Assembly (NCBI GenBank): GCA_907163375.1
Contig: CAJQUW010007906.1
Span: 148,026-212,025 of the forward strand
From: Prostheceraeus crozeri
Lineage: Eukaryota; Platyhelminthes; Polycladida; Euryleptidae
Length of the DNA stretch: 64,000 nucleotides
Direction: 5' to 3'
The position numbers were made by a program, and so were the translations under genes. Below are positions 41,741 through 54,650 of the stretch, in pieces (the first letter of the stretch is position 1; every line of letters begins with the position of its first letter). The notes under the pieces were generated by a model. The model was given only the letters and a program-made list of their open reading frames with translations. It had not been told where the DNA came from and ran no database searches.

Positions 41741-42480
41741 GCTTCACAACTTGTTTTCGTTTAGCAATATTTGAGTAAATCAGTGGCGGGACACTTTCAT
41801 ATTTCAGTTTAGATTCGTGCAATTTTTTCAAGCAGCATTCATACTTTGCAATTCAATTGCCATTACTTAGATTAGCTTAAGTCTCAACTTCAATTTCATT
41901 CATACATTATCTACAAATGATTTAAATTTAATCCATGCTGTGTGTTGCTCCAATTATGGAAGTTAGTGTATTTGTGTCGGAGTTGAAAGACTCCACTCCG
42001 GTGCTATGGGAGTTCGAATACAAATGCCGACTCGACTGTGAGCAGCTACATGAACTGCTGCAGAGATCCGTAAAACTGGTTAAGTATTAAGATGATGAAC
42101 TGATTCTTTGAAAACGTTAAAGTAAGTGATATGACTAGTCATTTACAGGATTTATGATTAAAATTTCACATTTGTGGAATTTGACTTGGAAGACATGGCT
42201 ATCTTGGATGGAAATTATTTCCACTACTTGAAACTTTGCTTAAGGATACGAAATCGTCTGAAATTAATGTTTAGAACTCGTAATTTGGTTATTGGAATAG
42301 TCATTCACATGCTTGTGATGAAAATTTTGCACTTTTTAGACCTTGGCTAGGTAAAGATCTATATTGGACAGAAGCTGTTTCCAATATATAAAGCTTTGTG
42401 CATGGACATGATATTGCCCGAAGCATGGCCAGAAGATTTAAAAACTGGCATGCTGAAGCCATCAATATCATCATGTTATA

Positions 42481-42872
42481 ATCTCCACAAAGTTTGGTCC
42501 ATCGCTGGTTAAAATGCGAAATGCAGGCAGACGAAATATCCGTGAATGTTGCATAACATGCGGTTATAAATGATACAGAAGATGGAACTGTCATGAATGT
42601 AGTTCCAGGGAAAATAGAAAGCAAGAACCTTCCATCGGTAGTTAAGCAGAACAAAAACTTAGAATCACTATTCCAGGAATTACGAAAGATGCAATGAACG
42701 CTAGTCTGATTTTTGTCAAATTTAGCTGACAAAACAGCACCTAAATCAGAAAAGTGGTGCTCTACACTGAATCATTGGTCTACTACGAGACAAATGCAGT
42801 GCTCATAAATATATGCAGTTCTCCCTTTTTGTTAAGTTTCAGCAACCCACTTTTTAACTTGTCATATGTACT
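42481..42872 (+). repeat. Direct duplication, copy 2 (longer)
   Basis: Counterpart of 41464-41740 with extra segments at about 42607-42660 and 42690-42750. The 143-aa minus-strand ORF across it (42301-42732) is probably a shadow; the plus frame (INDTEDGTVMNVVPGK..., LESLFQELRKMQ) looks more protein-like. No family recognised. Confidence 0.65.
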
Positions 42873-42874
42873 TA

Positions 42875-43555
42875 GCTAGTCGGCTGCTTCATTTCCCGAC
42901 AGTTTCCTATCTCAATGAATTAGACAATCGCTTAACTAGTAATTCATAGCCAAAATTCAATACAATCCTTTTTGAAAAAATCGTCAGTCTGAACAACATG
43001 TTGATAAGTCAGATAATTTCTTTGGCTCCGTATTCTCCAATGATGACATTCCCGATGTCTTCACTGCATATTGCGGACACAACTACACACCAGTAGAAGC
43101 GATTGTGATCCACCCTACCCACAAACATTTCACTGAACCGAACCGACTAAGGAAACTGATGCTGCTTTCAAGTGACTGTTGAAGAGGTGTTATTCAAAAG
43201 AGCTAACGTTGATTGAATGAGGATGAGAGCAAAGGTCTAAATTTAAAATACGTAGGACACCTGATGAATGAACCGTAAGTGGATCTTTTGTATTCCTCCG
43301 CTATTACTGTTTACTTCCCGGGTCACTTGTTTCCATTGTTGATATCGGTGAGCCTTCGATAGAAGTGTGAAGCTGCGAGCGAGGGTGGAGTGGTATTCAA
43401 ATATTGAGGGTGAGTTCTTTGGCTTTGCTGTCATGTGAACATTTTGTCGACATCTGAGCTTTGTTATGGATTGAAGCCATGATAGGAAAATGTACAATGG
43501 AAAGTTGCTGCTTGATGACTCAAAGAACGATTACAATCGATCAATTTCACGTTTA
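42875..43555. other. No recognised gene
   Basis: No domain or repeat recognised. Confidence 0.35.
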
Positions 43556-43559
43556 AATT

Positions 43560-44700
43560 TCTCAAGGCAATGAAACTACTACAATCTTCACCGGTGAATA
43601 TTCGTAATAAAGCAGTAATCATTCCAGATTTTTGTAAGAACGATTTGCAGAAAAGTGATGTTGAAAGGAAATATGGAGTGAAACGACAAGCATTCAACTC
43701 ATGGCCTACAGAGGTCGATCAGATAAACGCGCATATTGAAAGATCGACTTTTGGGACCAGTCGCAAAAGAATTCATTTTCCGGAGTTTTTACGTGGAATC
43801 GAGCTCATTGCAATGGCTTCGACAGAAGAGATCAGAAGCAATCCCAATAACAGGCAGCATCCCCATCGACCCATCGAGAGAAAACCAATAAATTTGCTTC
43901 AAAAATCGGCCCCCCCCCCCGTTGAAATTTCAAGTACAACGACGGATGATTCCAACGCTTCAAGTCACTGCATGACATCGAATGCCGACCGTGAATGGAG
44001 AATGTCGATCCGCTCCATTGGCTTCTGTTGCGACGTGGAAAGATGACATGCAGACTATTGTAAAAGAATGACATTTACAAGACGTCCATAACACCGACGA
44101 AACTCCTTTGTCTTTCGCAATTGCTTTCAGATTCGATGTTAGCATCAAAAGGCAACAAATGCATTGGAAGAAAACAAAGCAAACAGCAGATGACTATAAT
44201 GGTAATGGCAAACATGGACGGTTCTCATAAAAAGAGGCTCTTTGATATCAGCCTATTCGAAAAACGTCGATGTTTCTCTATGATCAGAAAGTTGCCTGCC
44301 ACTTACAAAGCGAACAGAATATCTTTCTTTGATTATATGTAGAAGAGGATAGCCGTTTGGTATCGAAAACCCCAAAATCGACTCTCTCCACGTAATCATA
44401 AAAGAGCAATAACGGAGGATTTTTCATCAAAGAACAGAAGATCGTGGATGATCAGCAATGTCTTCGATGACTATATGCAAAAATTTGACAAAGAAATGAC
44501 ACGAGAAGGAAAATCGATCCTCATCGTTGATAACTGACTATCCTCCGATGTGTGACCTGAAATGTGTTCATTCATCCTCACGCTAGCTCCCGGACTAGAA
44601 AATGTCCGCATAAATTCATTAAAATTCAAAAAGCTATTGAGAGGTATGCGCACAGTCTGTAGGATTTAAATCCCGCTTTTTTCAGACGTTGATATGCAGC
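43560..44700 (+). pseudogene. Pogo/Tigger-type transposase pseudogene
   Basis: Decayed DDE transposase of the CENP-B-related pogo/Tigger group. In order: N-terminal HTH region (DLQKSDVERKYGVKRQAFNS, about 43640-43700; ERSTFGTSRKRIHFPEF), a linker, the first catalytic Asp-Glu segment DVHNTDETPLSFA (about 44080-44119), the typical core segment MTIMVMANMDGSHKKRLF with RRCF and LPATYKANR (about 44184-44325), and the second catalytic segment ILIVDN (about 44518-44535). At least three frames are used and stops interrupt it (for example after VDN). A 10-bp C-run at 43911-43921 lies within it. Inactive. Confidence 0.78.
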
Positions 44701-45830
44701 TCTAAAGAAACAGTTGATACCAACAGCAAATCTCCAGCCTTTTGCTAGACGTGAAGCTATCTGAAACCGATTTCTTTTCGCTGGAGTGATCAGCTTTCAA
44801 TCTGTGACTATCACTTGTCTTCTGAAATTTGGTCATCCAGATCCTTACAACTTTGCTTCTTCACGCCAACGCGCCCACCAATTCCAATCAGCTAGCCTAC
44901 ATGATACATTCAAACATTGACTCTTTAACAACATTGCGCATGCTACGTCCACAACGAACCATTTCAACAATTTACGATTTTTCCTTGGTGCTTCATCATG
45001 CAGCTACGACTTATATCAAAACGACAGCAAAATTTGCAATTCTACAATGTCCAAACTTAAACAAACGTTGATCCTGTGCAAAAGGATAAACGGTATCTTC
45101 ATATGTTCATGCAAGAAAAGGCACATACACGTAGAAATCTGTTTGAGATCAAGATCGATCTAAATATTTAACAACGGCTATTGATCAGATAAGTTTTTTC
45201 TGTCACGCATCACAGTTCAGTCTTAATTGTAGTTTTATTAAAACATCGGTGCATGTTTCTGTCACACAACGTAGTTCAGCCTTCATTGCATGTACACTGT
45301 ACTTTTCATTAAGACGCATGATATAAATGTTCATCACTTACCAAATCCTGCTATAAGATGTTCTCCACTTGAATCAAAATTCAACTAAATTTTCCGATGA
45401 ATGATGTGATGAAGCTATGATAGTCCCAAACACTTTCTACATCGATAAAACCACAGAAAAGCATTTCAACAATGAGATGTTTCTTTAGTTCCGAGTATGT
45501 TGGATTATCTCACTACTTTGAACACACTAGCAATGAAAAGCACATATTAGCACGGTCAGTATTAGCATCCCCCAGGCTCACTTTAACACTTTGAGCGGAG
45601 AATCGAACTCCTGATGCCAAATTGCTGCCATACTCTTACATGCGATATATATGAAATCACAGATGAAGAAGGAACATCTGTAGAATTTGGAAATGCAATA
45701 AGCGTTAGGCAGGTAGGATTTGACTTTTTAGGTGATAATTATTTTGGCTGTTAAGTAACGTAAACTTATCTATGTAGACTAATCAAAATGCGAATTGAAA
45801 AGGTTGGTAAAAGAAGCATATGTGCGGGTG
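44701..45830. other. Probable 3' remains of the Tigger copy, then no recognised gene
   Basis: Some open stretches (44829-45071) follow the transposase relic, but no motif can be assigned. Confidence 0.3.
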
Positions 45831-46213
45831 CTAGGTAGCGGTGACAGGTGGATGCTTTATCAAAAGTTGCGATATCGACATTTGGACCATCCATTACCAC
45901 CTACAGGAGCTTAGAATTGTCCAGGCCATTGACCAATCCCTCAAGAGCTTTGTGCATCTCAGATGTATCAGCACGACCAAGAAATCTAGAATTCAGGTAT
46001 CTTGTCATCGCCCTGTCTTCAGTTTAATACCTTCTGTGAACAATGAACATCCATTTATGAATTTAATATGAATTTTATGAATTTTACGTGAGTTTCGTAG
46101 CATCTCAGATTTCAGACTGTCATCAGAGTCCTAATCAGCCAACTACTATTTATAAACGCGCAAGGCGTGGGAGTCCTGAACCTGCTGAATAATCTCCAGA
46201 GGCAACTCGCCCA

Positions 46214-46462
46214 TTGACCGATCAATCTGATCAAGCTCACAACGGCGTGGGTCGGATGAGAAAACGAAGCATCCGTCCTAATGCCAAGGATCCAGATTTC
46301 CTCGACTGCGCATGCACATTCCGTCAGGACATTTTCAAAGCAGCTTTCCCCACCCATCAGAGTGGATCTGGTCGCAGCTTTGGAGAAAAGCGCAGCAGCA
46401 AACTAAGAAAGCTCATAAAAGCAAAACTGGCCTCCTTGTCTATACAAACTGCTGAAAATTAG
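46214..46462 (+). other. Small unassigned ORF
   Basis: 82-aa basic ORF (KDPDFLDCACTFRQDIFKAA ... SSKLRKLIKAKL). No family recognised; the opposite strand is also open. Not called as a gene. Confidence 0.2.
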
Positions 46463-47049
46463 TGAAGCAGACGTACAATGTTTCAAAATTAAAATTATAA
46501 ATGCTTGACCTATGACCATACTTTTCTTGCGAATTTGCACTTATTGATCAAATCTTCAAACGATATAAAAAGTGATGCCTATATCAAAAACATGGAATTT
46601 CTACTTTTTCTTGTTGTACAGTAGGGCAATTTTGTTTATTTTGTCATCAGTCTTAGATATATTTAATCTTTACTGATCACAATTTTAAATTTCACTGATT
46701 TTTCCCGAGTTATGCACACTGAATTTTTCGAAGTAACGATTAAAGTCTCAGCGAACTTTATCGCATGATTTTTCGGAACTAGGGAGCCACATACTTTGAC
46801 CCGAAAAATCATGTCTGTAGAAGATTACGTAGTAGGGCCTATTTTAAGGAAGGGAACTGAAATGATAGATTTCAGGACAATAGGCCTATGCTATGTTTCA
46901 CAAGATTCCAGGATATGTCATGAGATGACTTCTTCTAGATACCCGTAATCTCCAGGTTCCGCCACATCTCTCACATGTATTTGCCGCTTTCATCTCGAGA
47001 CCAAATTGATCTTGGACATAGTAATAATCCATCGCCGGCTATTCGGGAA

Positions 47050-47252
47050 CACCCACTCAACTTCGAATTTACCCGAAAATAGGAAATGCGAGCAACTAGC
47101 CGACTGCTATGCAGGCTGGAAGTCATTTCCCTGTGAAAGCATCCAGATTGACCGAGATGACATTCGAAACTTATTCGATCTCATGAAGGTAATTGAAAAG
47201 GAATTCGACCAATTAGAGCTAGGACACAGGATGACTAACATCATTCAGGTGA
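47050..47252 (+). other. Possible isolated exon or decayed ORF
   Basis: The plus frame reads a protein-like stretch (EQLADCYAGWKSFPCES ... IRNLFDLMKVIEKEFDQLEL) ending ATTCAG|GTGAGA, a good 5' splice-site context. No matching domain is recognised and no confident acceptor was found. A similar ATTCAG|GTATCT ending follows an open stretch at 45841-45995. Could be host exons or transposon remains. Confidence 0.25.
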
Positions 47253-47581
47253 GAACACACTAAATCCTGCTACAACACTGAGCCGATGCAATTTTCTTCT
47301 GATGGCCATGCTACCACGGCTCACCTGTTTCAGCTCCAAAAACAATTACTCAATATAACAAGAATCAGGAATTAGAATAAGGCCTATGTATCGACACGCA
47401 CCTTTTTCTTGCTTCGTCTTGGTTGGTCATGTTTTCGGACTTTCTCCTTTTCTTCGTCTCCTTAATGTTTTAGCTGGATAAATGTTGTTCGAAGCAAACT
47501 TGTTTCCTAGCTAAAAGAGACTTCAGTAACACTAAAAATGACAGGAAATATATGTTGTCAAAGATTGACTCGCATCTTAGT

Positions 47582-47625
47582 CAGAGGCGGATCCAGCTTT
47601 TCGGCGCGGAGGGGGTTGACAAAAT
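47582..47625. mobile_element. hAT-like terminus relic
   Basis: CAGAGGCGGATCCAG followed by a G-rich run ending GGAGGGGGTTG has the form of the terminal sequence of common hAT elements. A matching opposite end was not found nearby; a loosely similar CCCCCTCCCCCTGGATCCG lies at 54740-54758. Confidence 0.35.
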
Positions 47626-47867
47626 AAAAAAGTGCGATCAATGTACAATGTACATGTGAGTGTGTAAGTCACGACGCATCTCTACATTGAGTGCGAGTTG
47701 CTTCCCTACACAAGTATATCAAAATATGAAAATCAAAATAAAGTGTCAAGAAAGCCTGATATTGGGTCTATTGTTTCTTCACTTTCATTGCATTTCGAAA
47801 ACTTCATTTTTTTAATACCTTCCCATCATGCCTCACGTTGACACAAAAATGTGAAAATAAAAGTCGC

Positions 47868-48082
47868 TGAAGTTAGCACTAGATCTGGCAGTGGATTTTT
47901 AGAAATAATTTGTTCATCAGTTTTCAAAAGTTCCTCTCGGATGAGTAAAATTTCAAATTTTAATCAAAAAATGCACGGAGAGATTAACTGATGCTTTCCT
48001 GATCATATTTATGATTTTGTTCACACCAAACAACCACGCATTCCTATTCTAAGAACAATTCCAAAATTTGTTCATCACATCT
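47868..48082. repeat. Left arm of foldback flanking the LINE
   Basis: Reverse complement (with substitutions and one ~60-bp insertion in the partner) of 50150-50410. Shared words include CTCGGATGAG/ATCCGAGAGG and AGAGATTAACTGATGCTTTC. Confidence 0.8.
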
Positions 48083-48141
48083 GGCCATTGTCATTGGCCA
48101 TTGGCCATTGTCATTGGCCATTGGCCATTGTTTTACACTGG
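48082..48141. repeat. ATTGGCCATTGTC short tandem repeat
   Basis: About five overlapping copies of (ATTG)GCCATTG(TC) at the 5' boundary of the LINE. Confidence 0.85.
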
Positions 48142-49872
48142 CCAATGTCATCGCTCAAAATTTCTACAAGTCGCAAAATTTCAATCAACAAAGATGTATG
48201 AACATGGAGCATGATATCATTCAAGACGACAAGTGGACTATTCAGATTCACCCTTCCGAAGTGAAGAATATATTATCAAATCTTCGCACGGGGAAGTCCG
48301 TTCCTCATAACGATGTGCCTGTACGTATGTATGTGGAACTTGCAGACAGTCTCTCAATACCCTTGTCAGCAATCTTTCAAAATTCTATTGCGAGTCGCCG
48401 TGTTCCTCAACGATGGAAAGAGGGAACGGTCTGTCCTACCCCGAAGACTCGACCAGCAAATATTTTTTAACTGCGACAAATAACGCTCCTGACAACTGCC
48501 TCGAAAGTTTTGGAAAAAATAATATTGAACACTCTGCGATCAAGATTTGAGGGGTCATACGGTTTGAGTCAGCATGGATTTCGCAGTCATGCGTCGACAT
48601 CAACTGCACTCATTTCCACACATGATGTCTTAACAAAACATTATGATACGACTGATACCGCGGGCTCGGCACTTCTGAGTTTTGACATGAATAGAGCTTT
48701 CGACCATTTGAACCACAGTCTTCTGATTGGAAAACTGAGAAGGTGTCATTTTCCTGGTGGATTCCTACTTTGGCTTTCTGACTATCTCAAAAATCGCAAA
48801 AACACCGTCAAAGTTGGACAGTCTTTCTCACGGCCATATCAAGTCTTATCTGGAGTTGCCCAAGGATCATTGCTCGGACCGTTCTTGTTTGGTGTGTATA
48901 TTGGTGACCTGCAAAAATATGGAAATGACTCAACTATCACGAAATATGCCGATGATGTAACTATTGTGGTTCCGATTTCTAACGATGCAATACGGACGCA
49001 AATAGGAGTAGTAAACGAAGTTAAAAATATGGAGAAATGGTGCAAAGAAAATTTTCTTACTATCAACTATGCTAAGTCCAGTGTAATGATTTGTGGAAGA
49101 CGCAATTTATGTGGAGTGCAATTGCCCGAAACTTTCCCAGTACCGCAAGTGCAGCACGTACGAATCCTAGGGATTATTTTATCCAATGACCTCAAATGGG
49201 ATAAACATATTGGTGAAATTGTTTTGACAGCTAATAAGAGAATGCATATCCTTCGAACACTAAGACCTGTCATGGGAAACATGGAGCTGCATACTGTCTA
49301 TACAACGACTATACGACCTATACTAGAATACGCCTGTCAGTGCTTCATTGGTCTGAACGATAATTTGTCGCGAAAATTGCTAAAAATAGACCGGCGAGCA
49401 CATCGAATTATTTTCTTCGACGACGAAAGAGGTTGTGAGTGCACGGACTCCACTTTAGTTCAAAGGAGAACAAAATCTAGCATGAAACTTTTCGATAACG
49501 CGTTCCGTAACGAGAATCACGTGTTGAGCAGTATCATCCCAAAGTATTTCAATCGGAGTGGAACTTTCAGTGTTCCGTACTGCAGAACCCGAAAGCGACA
49601 AGATGCTTTCGTACCTTTTACGGCTATCTTAATGAATAGTATGTCTTCACAGTAATATTTTATCACTGCTATAAACTATGCGGAATTTTCTTTTATCTGA
49701 TTTCCTCGCTTACATGTTTCACCATATCAATCGAGCTGAAACACTCTTGAGTCTTGTCTTGAACATTTTTGAATATGTATCATAATTTTGCATCTATGGC
49801 AACATCACAACCGTATGTACTATGATTTCCATTCTCTTGAAATATAAACACCTCTACTACTACTACTACATT
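48135..49872 (+). mobile_element. 5'-truncated non-LTR retrotransposon (LINE)
   Basis: Only the RT-containing 3' part is present, as is usual after incomplete reverse transcription. It ends in a CTACTACTACTACTACA microsatellite tail (about 49852-49870) preceded by AAATATAAACACCT. The endonuclease domain is absent. It lies between the two arms of a foldback. Confidence 0.85.
48195..49655 (+). pseudogene. LINE reverse transcriptase, one in-frame stop
   Basis: One reading frame apart from a single TAA at 48468-48470. RT blocks in order: SNLRTGKSVPHNDVPVRM, (stop), LLTTASKVLEKI, SQHGFRSHAST, SFDMNRAFDHLNHSLL (first catalytic Asp), SGVAQGSLLGPFLF, KYADDVTIVV (catalytic Asp-Asp intact), LGIILSNDLKWDKHI, then the post-RT region TVYTTTIRPILEYAC. 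It belongs to the large Jockey/CR1-type group of non-LTR elements; the clade cannot be fixed by eye. Apart from the stop, RT looks well preserved, indicating a fairly young copy. Confidence 0.9.
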
Positions 49873-49980
49873 GGGACTACCTCACAGCCCTGCAAGACGA
49901 CATTGTCATTTTTCACTTACTGACACTTCCTGACTACGAACAAGAAGTAACTAGGGCTTGCAGGGCTGTGAGGGAGTCCA
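49873..49980. repeat. Short inverted repeat after the LINE tail
   Basis: GGACTACCTCACAGCCCTGCA (49875-49895) and TTGCAGGGCTGTGAGGGAGT (49959-49978) are inverted copies. A third partial copy of the foldback sequence follows at about 49979-50045. Confidence 0.75.
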
Positions 49981-50149
49981 ACAAATTCTGGAATAATTCT
50001 TATAATGGGAATTCGTGGTTGTTTGGTGTGAACAAAGTGTTGTTTGGTGTCAGGAAGCAGCAATTAGTGAAAAAATGACAATGTCGTTGATTTCTTTTAT
50101 GTTTATGCTATAGTAGCGAGTATTGTAGGGCTGGGAGGGATTCTAAGTG

Positions 50150-50410
50150 TGTTGAACAAATTCTCGAATGGCTCTTGGAAAAGGAATCCGTGGTTTTTTG
50201 GTATGAACAAAATCGTGAATATGATCATGAAAGCATCAGTTAATCTCTCAGTGAATTTTTTATTAATATTTTACCCTGATCCGAGAGGAATTTTTGAAAG
50301 CTGATGTAATGAACAAATTCCTAGATTATTTTTCATCAGGCATGTGGAAAATCCGGATTGAAAAAATTATTTCTAAAAATCTACTGCCAGAACTACTGCT
50401 AACTTCAGTT
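50150..50410. repeat. Right arm of foldback flanking the LINE
   Basis: Inverted counterpart of 47868-48082, ending TCTACTGCCAGAACTACTGC...AACTTCAG. Confidence 0.8.
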
Positions 50411-51261
50411 TCTTGAAAATAATTATATGTTAACTGCAAAGCCATTCTTGAATTCAAATCCCCCGCAAGCATCCTTTTCCTTTTTCCACAATGTTGCTTG
50501 TAGATTATGGTGTCTCACCTATCAGATATCACTCAAGCGACATCGATTGACAGACGAGCCGTCTCGGATTTGCCCTCATGAGCCGCTCAATAAAAAATTT
50601 CGGTTGGAAAACTGAACGCTTCTGTGTAATTTACGACCATCATGAAATACTGTGTAATACCGGTATTCAAAGATTTCAAAACTTGCTTATTTTAGTATGT
50701 ATGCACCTTATTTGTCTGATCCCATTTAAGTACTCGACAAAGACATCGAATGATTTCTACTTCGAAGGATAAGAGCTACCATTGATATTTTGTGCTGATC
50801 ACAGATATCCTTGATTTCCAAATTTCACACGTCTTCATATCTTCCACTGTTTTTTGCCACGATTGTCAGTCTACCAATCATTCCTCGGAGATGGTGCACA
50901 AGAGATGCGCCTTCGGATGTCTGAAGCCATAAAACGGTCTCTCTCTGATTCTGAGGAATTTTGGAGAATTGGAGAGACGCATCCAACCAGGATGAGCTGT
51001 CTGATGTTGGGGTAGATGTCCACATCAGCATTGCTGAGATTCCACCACTATGTCATGTATTAAAGGATTTCAGGTAAAGAAAAGTGACTTAAAGATGATA
51101 GGTTGCGGTTATGAAAAAACGTGACTGTTCCAGGCTTTAAGTGAATGCCATGACATGATTTTCCTTTCATAATACGAAGCTGTAGGCCTTGTTCTTAATA
51201 TAATTCAGCAGAATCGATACTAGTAAATTACAAATGTGATTGCTGAAGCCCTAAGCCATTT
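50411..51261. other. No recognised gene
   Basis: Short ORFs on both strands, none with a recognisable motif. Confidence 0.35.
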
Positions 51262-51515
51262 CGGGCTGGTTATAAACAACAAGCAAAGTCAGAGTACAAA
51301 ATTGATAAAGTACTAACACATCCATAAGTCTGGAAATATAGAGGGTAGTAGAACCAAACTTCATACAGCACTCAACCACACCCTATGATATAGCGCAATA
51401 CAAAATTGAGACCAGTCCTGCACAAAAAAAACACACTCATGGGAAACATTCATTCTCATTAAAAATAAATTCAATTTCATGGGATCACCAAATACCAATC
51501 AAAAACAAGCATAGC
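51262..51515. repeat. Left arm of a ~3.4-kb-spanning inverted repeat
   Basis: Reverse complement of 54405-54650 at roughly nine tenths identity by eye. Shared words include CCACACCCTATGATATAGCG and AATACAAAATTGAGACCAGT. Confidence 0.85.
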
Positions 51516-54404
51516 ATTCATTGATTTTCTGTAGCACACCAAAGCGGAAATTGATCTTTCTCCGCTGGAATTATGTAATTTTCACTAGAATAATGCTATG
51601 CCCACCGATCAACCAAACTTGTATTCGCTCTGGATAAATTGATGAAATATTTTGATATATTTCCTTGCATTCATGTTCATCTCTGGCTTAACGTGAACAT
51701 AAATCTCTGGCTGGATTCTTGCATAATAACCTGTATCTACCGGCGTGTTGGGAAAGTGTGTGTGTTAAAACTCAGATATGATTAGTAGAATACTATTTCA
51801 CTGGTTGTAGAACTGTACAAACTCATTATCCATGCAGCACCGTCATTTTATGATAACTCTTCATTTTTCGATGAAATCGGTATTTTCCGGTTTTACCGGT
51901 TGTTCGTGTACAGAAAATGCTGGAAGTTGCTAGATAAATTCCCTAACTAGGTAACATCAATACTTGCACCAAATCTTAGTACTTGAATTTGTATTTTGAA
52001 GTGGAAGGAGTTTGAATTTTGAAATCACTCTATCTGTACAAACCACGGCTTTCGTCGGAGGGGGGACGCTTGAGAACGGGAGTTCCTACCTGCCCTTGTT
52101 GTGGAACGCATAGGAACGTCAAAGTGCCCTCTTCGAACGGTGTCATTCTGAGCCAGATGGTACATGATCATCAAGTGTTATTAATAATATTCTGAAAATC
52201 CTAAATTCATTTATATAGAATTTCTATGACGGCCTTTTTGTTTCAAGAATGGATACGTTTGTGTAAATAGAATAATTAAATATTGAGTTGCATCCTCAGT
52301 TGAAAAGTGGGAACAGACCTGAATAGCAGCTATTTCATCCAATATCAAGAATCATCAGCAGGCTTACTTCACATCTCTCAACATCGACACAACTTCCTAT
52401 TGAAAGTTGCAGTCATGCCCGGGTCAATTTGAGATTTGCAATTAGTAAGTTATTGAAATTTCGACGGGCATTCATTAAATATCATGCTATGTTTTATAAA
52501 GTTTTGTCTCGCTTTAACTATTGTTCCCTAATTAAACGTTTTTATATTTGAGTTGCTAAATTTTCAGACGAAGTGATATAAATACATCCATTTTCCTGTT
52601 CAATATTCATGTTATCTAAACAATCAATTTTCTGAAGTATTATGAAGGTTTAGTAAAACAATTTCATAGTGAAAATGATGTATTTTCAAAAGCGTCTAAT
52701 ATCAAGTTTTAGGGACTAAAGGATTTGCTCCCAAATGAGGCTGATTAGGCGAAAATTTAGACCTAGCAGATATCATTATTTTTATCGGCATAGCAGCTCG
52801 ACTTATTAAAAAACGATTGATGATACAGACGCTGATATGTTTCTCAGAATTATTAACTGTTCTGCAAAATATCTTCTTTTGGTATTATACGAAGACCTCT
52901 TGGTTCTCTGGAAAAGAATGTAAAGTAAATTTTTTTCCAAATACTATGTAAAAGCTCGTGTAAAGTGACAGTAGGTCTACTGTGTTAATGCTGCTAAAAC
53001 TTCATCTGTAAAGCAGTTTTGTTTTGTATGATAATATATCGAATCTTTACATATCGAAGGCAAATTTATATTCATGATTAAGCGAGAAGCTTAATACATG
53101 GTGTGATACTATGCAGATAGAACTATCAAATATATATTCGGTACAAAAAAAGCTGCGTTGAAAAAGCAGGTTGAATTCACCGCGATTAAATGAAATGCAA
53201 TGAGTACTATATATGCCTTGCGTACATGAAATTGCATAATGCAAAGACAAGCGTTATTACTAACTTTGAAGAGTAAGGTTTAGGAAATCCACCGCTTTTA
53301 GCCTATAGGCCCTATGTCAAAACATAATGCGATACACGGTATAAGGAAAAGACATGCATCGTAAAAATGGGTTCAGCTACAGGTTAGAGCTAGAGGTGAT
53401 ATCTAGGTAGGCGTATATGAATCTGAAAGTTAATCAAGACCGGAGATAGAATGCACGCACGTGCGTGCGACTAACTCTCGGATACTCCATTATATACATA
53501 AACTTTCGATCACAGAAGATGCAGGTACGCCAAATATTTCAAATTTTTTTAATTTACAATTTTGTGCCTTCGTTCGAAGAACTTCGGCTAGCTTCTTATT
53601 TTCTCAAGCGATAGCAATTAGCGTTAGAAAATCTCGATTCCAATAGCTTTCTGCCAGTTGCTTTAGATGAACTCAACCGGATCATGACCACAGACAGCAT
53701 TTGCGTGTTTATGACGCCCAACTGCTGATTTAGCTTATAAAGATTTTATAATGGTAACACACTCAATCTTCCTCAACATTTCATATGTACTAAACCAATT
53801 TTGCATTGATATCATTGCTTTAAGCCATGACAATGCGTCCAATGATTTAGAGCAATCACTCGACTTGATTATCCATCAGCTGAATCGGCTATCATTATGA
53901 GAAGAAACATCGTTAACATTGTTTTGATCATTCATAAGTCACACACGTTTACGTTCAAAAAATATTGGACAAACATTTATAACACAAATAATAAATGCCA
54001 ATGATGGGTATGCTTGAAGTGAAAAAAAGGACTCATGTTAATGTGATGACGATTCCTTCACTAATGCACACCTGAACATTTTCGAACACATGATTAAGAA
54101 AGATCATTAATAGTAATTTTTGAGGATAATTCATAGGAATGTTGAAAATGTTCTGAAATGGTCCTGGAATTTTTGACGGAAAAACCCCGGATACCCTGAT
54201 CTTGGCCGCTATGGCCATGCTTGAAATTAGTAGAGGAGATGGTCAAATTTAGTAAAATCCGTGAAAATAGGTCAACTTTGAGAGCTTGCCGCGGCCGTTG
54301 CAGGGCATGGAGGAGATGGGACTGAATTGCGCATCCATTGGGATCATGAACATTGGTTTGTGCTATTGGTTGCGTGATTTGGACTGAATATCTTGATATG
54401 ACTG
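51516..54404. other. Interior between the inverted arms; no recognised gene
   Basis: 2.9 kb of AT-rich sequence with only short ORFs and no transposase-like motif. Could be the body of a foldback element or unrelated sequence between two insertions. Confidence 0.35.
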
Positions 54405-54650
54405 CTTGTTTTTGATTGGTATTTGGTGATCCATGAAATTGAATTAATTTCTAATGAGAATGAATGTTTCCCATGAGCGTGTTTTTTTGTGCAGGACTGG
54501 TCTCAATTTTGTATTGCGCTATATCATAGGGTGTGGTTAAGTGCTGTATGAAGTTTGGTTCTACTACCTTCTGCATTTCGAGTTGTTTGTACTTTATCAG
54601 ATTTGTATTCTGACTTTTGTTTGCTTGAACCCAGCCTTGCTGAAACATGA
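54405..54650. repeat. Right arm of the ~3.4-kb-spanning inverted repeat
   Basis: Counterpart of 51262-51515 (GGACTGGTCTCAATTTTGTA, CGCTATATCATAGGGTGTGG). Confidence 0.85.

Noticed and set aside
42301-42732. 143-aa minus-strand ORF as a gene
   Set aside because: It falls in a duplicated segment whose other copy does not keep this frame open, and the plus strand looks more protein-like.
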